Assembly (NCBI GenBank): GCA_013812565.1
Contig: JACCTF010001078.1
Span: 1-13,215, forward strand
Direction of reading: 5' to 3'
Length of the DNA: 13,215 bases
Origin: Pyrinomonadaceae bacterium
Lineage (GTDB): Bacteria > Acidobacteriota > Blastocatellia > Pyrinomonadales > Pyrinomonadaceae
Shown here: positions 7,060-13,215 of the stretch, one piece after another
Layout of the letters: each line of letters opens with the position of its first letter
How positions within the stretch are numbered: the stretch's first letter is position 1
Notes under the pieces: model-generated
Seen by the model: only the letters and a program-made list of their open reading frames with translations
What the model was told of the DNA's origin: nothing
Database searches by the model: none
Program-made: the position numbers and the translations under genes

Positions 7060-9036
7060 TTAGTGCTCGCCGGCTTGACGTATCGCTTCAACCGCAGTCG
7101 GGTTCTCAAGCGCCGAGAGATCGCCTGGATCGAGGCCGAGGTAAGCGGCGCGGATTACACGGCGCATGACCTTGGCGTTACGCGTATGTGGCAAGGCCGG
7201 GACGAACAACACTTTCCCAGGTCGCAAGGGTTTGCCAAGCTCCGCCCCGACTCTCTGCCGCAATTCCTCCGCGATAGTTGAATGTAATTTTTCATCAGAA
7301 GCGACCAGCACACAGAAGGCGACCATCTCTGTGCCCTTCACTTCATTGGGCACACCAACGACGGCGGCCTCCATGACCGCCGGGTGTCCGACGAGAATTG
7401 ATTCCACTTCGGCCGGGCCGACGCGCTTGCCCGCCACCTTGAGCGTATCGTCGCTGCGCCCGTGAATGAACCAGAACCCATCCTGGTCCACCGAAGCCCA
7501 GTCGCCGTGGGTCCACACATCAGGGAAGCGTCGCCAGTAAGCTTCAAGGTATCTCTCTGAATCTTTCCAGAATCCGCGCGCCATCCCGATCCACGGTTGG
7601 CGGATCACGAGTTCTCCGACCGCTCCTCGCAACCGTTGACCATCTTCATCAACCACGTCGGCGGCGATCCCCGGACACGGCGCGGAAAACGAACACGGCT
7701 TAACCGGCAGCAAAGGATTACCCATCAAGATGCCGCCGGATATTTCCGTGCCGCCCGAGTAGTTGATAACCGGCAGACGGCCACCACCAACCTTCTCAAA
7801 CAACCACCACCACGGATCAGGGTTCCACGGCTCGCCGGTCGATGCGAATATGCGTAGCGATGACAGATCATGACCGGCAGGCAGATCATCGCCGTGCACG
7901 GCGAGCGAGCGCACCAGAGTCGGCGAGATGCCGAGAACCTCAACTTTGTGCTTCGCACAAAAGGCCCACATGCGATCCGGCGCAGGGTAATCAGGAGCGC
8001 CGTCATAAAGCACGATTGTTCCGCCGAGCAACGTTGCTCCATAGATCAACCACGGTCCCATCATCCAACCAATGTCCGTCACCCACGTGATGCGCGTCCC
8101 CCGCCCCACATCCGTCCCGAAAGCCATATCCTGCGCGGCCTTGATGGGAAAGCCGCAGTGCGTGTGGAGTATCCCCTTCGGGCGGCCCGTCGTCCCTGAA
8201 GTGTACAAAATGATCAGCGGATCTTCGGCACTCGTCGGTTCAATCGCCCTAGCATCTTCGCCCGCCCTTTCTCCAGCCGCAATCAAATCCGCCCACATCA
8301 TGTCGCGCCCGGAGCGCAGTGAAACATCGTGGTTCATACGCGGCACCACAACGACGCGCTCTACGCTCGGACAATGCTCGACTGCCTTCTCCGCCGTGAT
8401 CTTCGCAGCGACCGCTTGGCCACGACGCGAAAACGCATCGCACGTGATCAACGCTTTGGCTTCAACGTCGCGCAGTCGAGCTTCAATCGCCGTCGGCCCA
8501 TAACCTGAAAAGACCGGGACCGCCACCGCCCCGATGCGCCCGATGGCAAGCAAAGCGACAACCGTCTCCGGCAACATCGGTAAGTGAATTCCAACTGCAC
8601 ACCCGCGCCCGATGCCGATGCCGCGCAGGCCCGCCGCACAGTGTGCAACCTCTCGATTAAGCTCCGCGTAGGTAAGCGTCCTGAAAGCTCCTTCCTCGCC
8701 TTCCCATATGACGGCCGGAGCGTCTGCCGTCGGTGTGCTCAGATGATAATCGAGACATCGGGCGGTGATGTTCAATCCTCCATCGACGCACCACCTAGGC
8801 CAGGCCGGCCCGCGTGTCGTGTCAAGCACTTGCCGGTACGGCGGATCGAACCGAACATCTAAGAACCCGAGGACCTGCTCGGTGAACCACTCAACATTTT
8901 GGATCGAGCGTTCGTACAACACCTCGAATGAATCGAGATTGCAGAAGGACAAAAACTCTGTGAGCCGTGCTCGCATGCGCACCGCATCATCCGGACGCCA
9001 AGCTATGTGATCGGCATCAGCCTCTCTATTATCCAT
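7060..9036 (-). CDS. AMP-forming acyl-CoA synthetase, acetyl-CoA synthetase-like (ANL superfamily)
   Basis: This 658-residue ligase activates a carboxylic acid with ATP to acyl-AMP and transfers the acyl group to CoA. Residues about 45-100 resemble the acetyl-CoA-synthetase N-terminal domain ([18 protein letters not shown]). The ATP loop is [11 protein letters not shown] (278-288), followed by [11 protein letters not shown] and [11 protein letters not shown]. The adenine motif is NYSGGTE (425-431), and THGD (Asp512) and GRSDD (Arg527) follow. The catalytic lysine is Lys622 in [10 protein letters not shown]. Acetyl-CoA synthetase has WWQTETGG at the adenine motif; the tryptophan that narrows the acyl pocket appears replaced by glycine, so a larger acid is likely. 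The ATG at 9036 is preferred because AGGA precedes it by about 5 nt; upstream TTG (9063) and ATG (9048) have poorer sites. No signal peptide is present. It is the first large gene of the block with glucose dehydrogenase and glucosidase, and its substrate is unknown. Confidence 0.9.
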   Translation of the reverse strand: MDNREADADHIAWRPDDAVRMRARLTEFLSFCNLDSFEVLYERSIQNVEWFTEQVLGFLDVRFDPPYRQVLDTTRGPAWPRWCVDGGLNITARCLDYHLSTPTADAPAVIWEGEEGAFRTLTYAELNREVAHCAAGLRGIGIGRGCAVGIHLPMLPETVVALLAIGRIGAVAVPVFSGYGPTAIEARLRDVEAKALITCDAFSRRGQAVAAKITAEKAVEHCPSVERVVVVPRMNHDVSLRSGRDMMWADLIAAGERAGEDARAIEPTSAEDPLIILYTSGTTGRPKGILHTHCGFPIKAAQDMAFGTDVGRGTRITWVTDIGWMMGPWLIYGATLLGGTIVLYDGAPDYPAPDRMWAFCAKHKVEVLGISPTLVRSLAVHGDDLPAGHDLSSLRIFASTGEPWNPDPWWWLFEKVGGGRLPVINYSGGTEISGGILMGNPLLPVKPCSFSAPCPGIAADVVDEDGQRLRGAVGELVIRQPWIGMARGFWKDSERYLEAYWRRFPDVWTHGDWASVDQDGFWFIHGRSDDTLKVAGKRVGPAEVESILVGHPAVMEAAVVGVPNEVKGTEMVAFCVLVASDEKLHSTIAEELRQRVGAELGKPLRPGKVLFVPALPHTRNAKVMRRVIRAAYLGLDPGDLSALENPTAVEAIRQAGEH

Positions 9037-9064
9037 CGCTTTCCTCATCTCGTGTTTTACCAAA

Positions 9065-9382
9065 TCAAGCCGCTAATGGTAGTGATGAATCGGCAGTTTC
9101 TTTAGCTTCTACGAGTTTATCGTACTTTCTTGGCGCGGTGCCTTTGTGCGCAAGTGCCACAAAATTATCAGCATGGATAGACAAATAAGGCAGTGCGGCA
9201 CGTGTCAGGCTGCCCTGATGCTGAACCAGTTGGCCGGTGAACATGGTCACCAACGCGATGCCGATAAAGTAAGCGGTGCCCGCAGGAAGACCCGTGATCA
9301 GGTTGTTGACGGCACTGGCTGCCGGGTAGCCTGGGCTGAGATGGACAATCCTTGGGTTGGTTTTGTTTATGTTAGGAATCAT
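9065..9382 (-). CDS. Doubtful small protein with one membrane segment
   Basis: A 105-codon frame runs from an ATG at 9382 to a TGA 28 bp before the ligase start. One hydrophobic segment lies at about residues 36-51 ([17 protein letters not shown]), and a charged tail follows ([22 protein letters not shown]). Codon use from residue 28 on, for example CTG ATC ACG GGT, resembles the real genes. The first 25 codons do not, and the only SD-like bases (GAGG) abut the ATG, so the true start may be internal. I recognise no family. It could be a real small membrane protein heading the operon or a decayed fragment of a longer transporter. A competing plus-strand hydrophobic frame overlaps its first codons. 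Confidence 0.4.
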   Translation of the reverse strand: MIPNINKTNPRIVHLSPGYPAASAVNNLITGLPAGTAYFIGIALVTMFTGQLVQHQGSLTRAALPYLSIHADNFVALAHKGTAPRKYDKLVEAKETADSSLPLAA

Positions 9383-9454
9383 CCTCGCGCTATATGCAGG
9401 TAAGGTCTGGATTCAGAATCGGAAAAGAGCTGGAGTTGACTTGCCTTATCAAAA

Positions 9455-11761
9455 TCAGGGTTGACCGAACCGCAACCGGTATTCCACAGAGGTAACAAAG
9501 CCGTGTACCATCGTGCGGTAGTCCGCCGGGTTTCGCTCGATCACCCCCAGCCATGCGTCGAAGCCTTCCGTCTCTGGATCACGTCTGAGATAACCGAAAT
9601 ACTGCATCGCGACAAATGCTCCGTTGTACTCGCGTGCGTTCACCTCCGGACTCTCGACGATGGCCCTGACCACTTGTGCGCGAGTCTTGGCTCCGCTGTT
9701 CAAATCATTGATGAGCGCGTCTCTGTTTGAGAGCTGCACGCGGGCGGTCGTCAGCAGTTTATCAACGAACGCGGCATTGGGCAGCCCGTCATACATCGCC
9801 TTGAACACGGCGCGCTCGACCCACTCAGAGGCGAACGCATCACGGCGGGCGATCACCTCGTCGCCGGTCACACCCGCCAGACGCCGCATGTCGGGGATGA
9901 TTTCAACGTAGCGCGGCAGTCTGCCCAAAGTGGCCTTGTAGAAGCGGTACACGAAGTAGCCTTTGAACTGGAACTCGTCCGAGCGAAGAAATGCCGCGGA
10001 CACCTCTGTGCGGTCGCACGCTGGGTCGCTGCCGGGGCCACCACCGCCACAGCGGTTCAGCACCGTGAGCCAGGCATCGAGGCCGGCTGGCTCCGGCTCA
10101 CGCGAGAGAAAATCTATGTAATGCTGCCGGACAAAGAGCGTTGAATTGTCTATCGGATTGACTGGCGGATTAGTTGGAGACTGAGCAGTATCGTTGTTGA
10201 TGATCGTAAGCTGCGCTGTGCCGGTTGTGCCGAGGGTGGCTCCAGCCGGATTCTTCAAGCTAACGGTGAATACTTCCGCCGCTTCCACATGAGCATCATC
10301 AACAATGGGGATGGTAAAGGTTTTGGTAACCTCGCCGGGAGCGAAACTCAGTGTGTCAAGCGACGTGGCATAGTCGCAACGTGGCGAGGCGATGCCGGTC
10401 GTATCGGTAGCGCAGTTCAACACAGTTGTGCTGTCATCGGTCGCATAGCTGACACTAGCCGCGACCGATGCATCACCCGAACGAGTGACGGTGATCTGAA
10501 TGCCGCCAGCGCTCTCACTCGCACTGTAGTTTGGGGCGCTGAACTGTAAAGTAGTTTCGGCCCTGTAGTGGATGCGGTAGACAGCTCCTGCACCACGCGC
10601 CAAGTAGTAGAGGCCGCCGTCTGCGCCGACTTGCAGATCGACAGGAGCTGCGATGCCGGTCGCAAAGCCTGTTACCGCGTTGCCGCTCGCAGGATCGAGT
10701 CGGCGGATCCAGCCGCTACAGAAATCCGCGAAGAAGTAGCTCCCCACGTACTCTGAAGGAAACTGCGTCGCGGCTGGGTTGTAGAACGCTCCGCCCGTGA
10801 TCGCACAGCCGTCGCCGCGGCTATAGTAGTAGAGCGGCCCTTGATGAGCAGAGTTCGTGGTCGGGCCTTCCGAGTTCGGCCAGCCATAGTTTGCACCGGC
10901 ACGCCCGTCATTGATTTCCTCCCAAGTGCTTTGGCCCACATCGTTGATGAACATCCGCTGTGTGCCCGGCTGAAAAGCAAACGTAAACGGATTGCGCAAC
11001 CCCACCGCCCAGATCGCACGGTTGCGCCCACTCGCTTGCGTGTAATACGGGTTGTCCGTAGGCAGCGTCCCGTCCCCGTTGATCCGCAGCATCTTCCCCA
11101 GCAGATTCCCCAGTGTCTGCGCGTTCGCCGCTGTCGCGTTCTCTCCCACGGCGATGTAGAGCTTGCCGTCCTCCCCGAAGTGCATCGCTCCGCCGTTGTG
11201 GTTGGTCGCTCCCGTCAGATTATCCAGCTCAAGGATGACTTCCTCGCTACCAGCCACTGCCACATCGCCTGCTGCCCGGAAGCGGCTGACGCGGTTGTGG
11301 ATAGTTGGCGACGTTGCAGTGTAGTAGATGTAGACGTACTTGGTAGAGCTTGCCGCAAAGTCAGGAGCGAAGGCGAGGCCAAGCAGACCACGTTCACCCA
11401 CCGCGCTGACGGTGACGGTGAGGAAGGGGGTGGCGAGCAGTTGTCCATCTTTGATGACACGGAGTTGACCCTCTTGTTGACAGACGAACAAGCGGCCATC
11501 GGGAGCGAAGGCCATGGCGGTCGGGTTCGCCAGATTGCCGGCGACTAAGGTTTCGGTAAAGCCGCTTGGCAGCGTCGCCGCGTGGAGTGAGCAGTGTGTT
11601 GAAAGTAGAAGAACCGCGACAGAGCCTAAGAGCACGTTGAAAAGTACGCTCCCAGCCTCGGAGGGGCGTAAGACTTTTATCTCTCGCCCCTCCGAGGCTT
11701 TTTCAAAATGTTCTAAAGCAAAGCGGCAGACGCGGAAAAGCAAACGTGAAGATTGACGCAT
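9455..11761 (-). CDS. Secreted PQQ-type sugar dehydrogenase-like beta-propeller with Calx-beta and DUF4214 domains
   Basis: This is a 768-residue exported protein. From the ATG at 11761 (AAGGA close upstream) a long basic n-region leads to a hydrophobic segment at about 37-57 and probable cleavage near HAA-TLP (60-62). Residues 65-398 form a glucose/sorbosone dehydrogenase propeller: NPTAMAFAPDGRLFV, GLLGLAFAPDF, NHNGGAMHFG (His188, equivalent to the catalytic His of soluble glucose dehydrogenase), GLRNPF and NYGWP. Such enzymes oxidise aldoses with PQQ, though some homologues have other roles. Residues about 403-524 are a Calx-beta domain. DUF4214 follows from about 541 to the end, with two related blocks (FVRQHYIDFLSREPEPAGLDAW; YFGYLRRDPETEGFDAW). 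Calx-beta and DUF4214 are thought to bind calcium or mediate surface contacts. A perfect palindrome encodes residues 21-36. The gene is separated from the ligase block by a short gap and diverges from the YihY gene. Confidence 0.9.
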   Translation of the reverse strand: MRQSSRLLFRVCRFALEHFEKASEGREIKVLRPSEAGSVLFNVLLGSVAVLLLSTHCSLHAATLPSGFTETLVAGNLANPTAMAFAPDGRLFVCQQEGQLRVIKDGQLLATPFLTVTVSAVGERGLLGLAFAPDFAASSTKYVYIYYTATSPTIHNRVSRFRAAGDVAVAGSEEVILELDNLTGATNHNGGAMHFGEDGKLYIAVGENATAANAQTLGNLLGKMLRINGDGTLPTDNPYYTQASGRNRAIWAVGLRNPFTFAFQPGTQRMFINDVGQSTWEEINDGRAGANYGWPNSEGPTTNSAHQGPLYYYSRGDGCAITGGAFYNPAATQFPSEYVGSYFFADFCSGWIRRLDPASGNAVTGFATGIAAPVDLQVGADGGLYYLARGAGAVYRIHYRAETTLQFSAPNYSASESAGGIQITVTRSGDASVAASVSYATDDSTTVLNCATDTTGIASPRCDYATSLDTLSFAPGEVTKTFTIPIVDDAHVEAAEVFTVSLKNPAGATLGTTGTAQLTIINNDTAQSPTNPPVNPIDNSTLFVRQHYIDFLSREPEPAGLDAWLTVLNRCGGGGPGSDPACDRTEVSAAFLRSDEFQFKGYFVYRFYKATLGRLPRYVEIIPDMRRLAGVTGDEVIARRDAFASEWVERAVFKAMYDGLPNAAFVDKLLTTARVQLSNRDALINDLNSGAKTRAQVVRAIVESPEVNAREYNGAFVAMQYFGYLRRDPETEGFDAWLGVIERNPADYRTMVHGFVTSVEYRLRFGQP
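11654..11699. repeat. Perfect 15-bp-arm palindrome inside the start of the propeller gene
   Basis: AGCCTCGGAGGGGCG (11654-11668) and its exact reverse complement CGCCCCTCCGAGGCT (11685-11699) flank a 16-nt loop. On the plus strand the stem is followed by a T-run (11699-11703), as in an intrinsic terminator, but it lies antisense within the coding sequence. In frame on the minus strand it encodes KASEGREIKVLRPSEA, within the extended n-region before the signal peptide. It is 46 bp, a length not divisible by three. It resembles REP-like palindromes in form. Confidence 0.85.
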
Positions 11762-12110
11762 AATTCCTTAGTGATACCACTTCTCAAAAGTGACGAGTGA
11801 CAAGTGAAAGCATGTGAGAGCTATCGCTAAAGGACGGAAATCCAAGAACGCATTGGGGGCGAGCAAGCCTGTGATGGAACTGTTTGGTTCAGGCTGCTTC
11901 GGCGGCTCTTGCTTGTCGCTTGTCACTCGTCACTTGTCACTCTAGTTATTATGATAAGCAGGAGTAACAGCGTGAGATTATAAAGCCGAAGGGATTTGCC
12001 CACAAACTCATTGGTGGATTAAGCGTTTCTTGAATAATCACTCTCGGCCGCTCGTCGGTAGTGTAATCTACACGCTATTGTGCAGCGTTTGGTGAGGAGG
12101 GTTATCACAG
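11762..12110. promoter_or_regulatory. Divergent intergenic region between propeller and YihY genes
   Basis: This 349-bp region must hold the promoters of both divergently transcribed genes. It contains the inverted heptad repeat (11788-11942) and a short palindrome GTGTA-ATC-TACAC at 12061-12073, 38 bp before the YihY start. A GAGGAGG ribosome site lies about 10 nt before the YihY ATG. I could not find a convincing -35/-10 pair for either gene. Confidence 0.6.
11788..11942. repeat. Inverted repeat with heptanucleotide ends (TTGTCAC/TCGTCAC type)
   Basis: AAGTGACGAGTGACAAG (11788-11804) is the exact reverse complement of CTTGTCACTCGTCACTT (11919-11935), with a 114-bp spacer. The right end is itself a run of near-identical 7-mers (CTTGTCG, CTTGTCA, CTCGTCA, CTTGTCA) from 11912 to 11939. 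The spacer has an internal imperfect stem (AGCAAGCCTG near 11861, CAGGCTGCT near 11890). No coding capacity is seen. The form suggests a miniature foldback element or a short tandem repeat array. Confidence 0.7.
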
Positions 12111-13106
12111 ATGGGATCAGTTTGGGAGCTTAACGGGTTGACGTGGGCAGAACTCAGCCGACGCGTCTGGCGTGAAATCAATGACGGCGACCTGCTCACC
12201 CGCTCCGCTGCGCTGGCTTACTATTTCCTGCTCGCGCTCTTCCCGTTGCTGCTCTTCCTGGTGGCGATGCTCGGGTATTTCGCTGAAGCGGGAACTGAAC
12301 TGCGCGGCAATCTGCTTTCGTACCTCAGCAAGATAGTGCCGCGCACGGCTTCTGCTTTAATCCGCACGACCGTTGATGAGATCGCCACAAACGCGGGCGG
12401 CGGTAAGCTGTCGTTCGGGTTGTTGACTTCTATCTGGGTCGCATCGAGCGGCATGGCCGCAATCAGCGAGACTCTCAACGCCGCGTATGGCGTGCGCGAG
12501 TCGCGCCCGTGGTGGCGTGCGCGACTCGCGGCCATTGGCTTGACGATTATGCTTGCCATGTTGATCATCACTGCGCTCGCGCTGGTGCTTTATGGCGGTG
12601 AGATCGGGGAAAGCCTCGCGGCGCGTTTTGGATTCGGCATGTTCTTTACATTCGCCTGGAACATTTTGCAGTGGCCGATTGTGCTCGCCTTCGTAATGCT
12701 GTCACTCGCTTTGATCTACTATTTTGCACCGGACCTTCATGAGCAAAAATGGTACTGGATCACACCGGGTTCGCTGGTGGGCGTCGGTTTATGGCTGGCC
12801 GTCTCTTTCGCTTTCCGTATTTACCTGCGGTTCTTCGACTCATATAGTGTGACTTACGGAGCGCTTGGCGCAGTGATCATCCTGATGCTGTGGTTCTACT
12901 TGACGGGTGCAGCCATCCTTGTCGGCGGCGCATTCAATGCACAGATAGAGAACGCGGCTGCTGAAGTCGGTACGCCCGGAGCCAAACGTTATGGTGAAAA
13001 GAGTCCGAACGAAACAGAAAAGAGAATAGGCGCGATTGGAAGAGCGATTGAAAAATTGCGCGCGCATAAGTGGGTTAGAACAAGGCTTCGCACCAAATCA
13101 AACTAA
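12111..13106 (+). CDS. YihY/BrkB family inner-membrane protein
   Basis: This 331-residue integral membrane protein has about six transmembrane segments (near residues 36-58, 100-118, 138-162, 178-204, 215-238, 248-272). Family hallmarks are SAALAYYFLLALFPLLLFL in the first segment, SSGMAAISETLNAAYGVRESRPWWRARL in the middle loop and TYGALGAVIILMLWFYLTGAAILVGGAFNA at the end. Length is typical. The cytoplasmic C-terminal tail is basic (KWVRTRLRTKSN). The ATG at 12111 follows GAGGAGG by about 10 nt. Members were once called ribonuclease BN, which is wrong for E. coli YihY; the molecular function remains unsettled, with transport or envelope roles suggested. It is followed after 31 bp by another small membrane-protein gene and is probably co-transcribed with it. 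Confidence 0.93.
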   Translation: MGSVWELNGLTWAELSRRVWREINDGDLLTRSAALAYYFLLALFPLLLFLVAMLGYFAEAGTELRGNLLSYLSKIVPRTASALIRTTVDEIATNAGGGKLSFGLLTSIWVASSGMAAISETLNAAYGVRESRPWWRARLAAIGLTIMLAMLIITALALVLYGGEIGESLAARFGFGMFFTFAWNILQWPIVLAFVMLSLALIYYFAPDLHEQKWYWITPGSLVGVGLWLAVSFAFRIYLRFFDSYSVTYGALGAVIILMLWFYLTGAAILVGGAFNAQIENAAAEVGTPGAKRYGEKSPNETEKRIGAIGRAIEKLRAHKWVRTRLRTKSN

Positions 13107-13137
13107 CGGTGGAAACGATGAATAAGTGGAGATAATT

Positions 13138-13215
13138 ATGAATGAAATCGAACTGTCACTGCCGCAAGCGATCTTGAATGTTCTGCTGTTCAGCATTATC
13201 GGTGTTGTGCTGTTC
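13138..13215 (+). CDS. Partial CDS, probable DUF350 family membrane protein (runs off right edge)
   Basis: An ATG at 13138 is preceded by GGAG at 6-7 nt and opens a frame of 26 codons to the window edge. It reads MNEIELSLPQAILNVLLFSI and then IGVVLF, a short polar start followed by a transmembrane helix. The pattern LPQAILNVLLFSIIGVVLF resembles the first helix of DUF350 proteins, small multi-pass membrane proteins of unknown function. With so little sequence the family call is tentative. It starts 31 bp after the YihY stop on the same strand, so the two are likely one operon. Confidence 0.65.
   Translation, partial: MNEIELSLPQAILNVLLFSIIGVVLF

Noticed and set aside
6432..7169. Plus-strand 245-codon frame
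   Set aside because: Antisense to the glucose dehydrogenase and running into the ligase gene; no domain or ribosome site.
11654..11703. Palindrome plus T-run as a working intrinsic terminator
   Set aside because: The terminator orientation is plus, but no plus-strand gene ends here and the structure lies inside the minus-strand coding sequence, so it is listed as a palindromic repeat instead.
11805..11918. Possible riboswitch or structured RNA in the spacer of the heptad inverted repeat
   Set aside because: I compared it by eye with cyclic-di-GMP-I-like patterns and found no match to conserved cores; only an imperfect stem is visible.
12111..13106. Annotation of the YihY family gene as ribonuclease BN
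   Set aside because: This legacy name came from a mistaken gene assignment; the protein is a multi-pass membrane protein with no nuclease motif.

Overview
The window looks like chromosomal DNA of a moderately GC-rich bacterium, most likely an Acidobacteriota of the Blastocatellia type. The main clue is the secreted sugar-dehydrogenase-like protein that ends in a Calx-beta domain plus DUF4214, an arrangement I associate with that group. A secreted subtilase with a simple C-terminal hexapeptide repeat and long, repeat-bearing intergenic regions fit as well. The phylum is an inference from family knowledge; there is no rRNA or other marker gene here. I see no tRNA, rRNA, CRISPR array, transposase, integrase or phage gene.

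Layout, left to right. (1) 1-184, minus: the 5' part of an unrecognised gene that runs off the left edge. (2) 295-2058, minus: a secreted S8 subtilisin-like protease with six GVLATD repeats near its C terminus. (3) 2059-3100: about 1 kb with no convincing gene, holding the protease leader, an operator-like palindrome and an imperfect inverted repeat. (4) 3101-9382, minus: a compact, probably co-transcribed block. In transcription order it holds a doubtful small membrane protein, an acetyl-CoA-synthetase-like acyl-CoA ligase, a zinc-dependent glucose dehydrogenase and a cytoplasmic GH63/MGH1-type glucosidase. A 28-bp palindrome overlapping a perfect TATAAT lies between ligase and dehydrogenase and could make the last two genes a separately controlled unit. 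(5) 9455-11761, minus: a secreted glucose/sorbosone-dehydrogenase-like beta-propeller with Calx-beta and DUF4214 domains. (6) 11762-12110: a divergent intergenic region with an inverted heptanucleotide-type repeat. (7) 12111-13106, plus: a YihY/BrkB family membrane protein, followed after 31 bp by the start of a probable DUF350 membrane protein cut by the right edge.

How the genes may work together. The clearest theme is glucose handling. The glucosidase would release glucose from a glucoside or oligosaccharide in the cytoplasm, and the adjacent MDR dehydrogenase would oxidise it to gluconolactone. The role of the ligase is open, and its active-site sequence departs from true acetyl-CoA synthetase. 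The exported propeller protein may oxidise sugars outside the cytoplasm, but it is a separate gene. I find no obviously new defence or mobile system. The most unusual sequence structures are a perfect 15-bp-arm palindrome inside the coding start of the propeller gene, the heptad inverted repeat next to it, and the in-frame 18-bp repeats in the protease.
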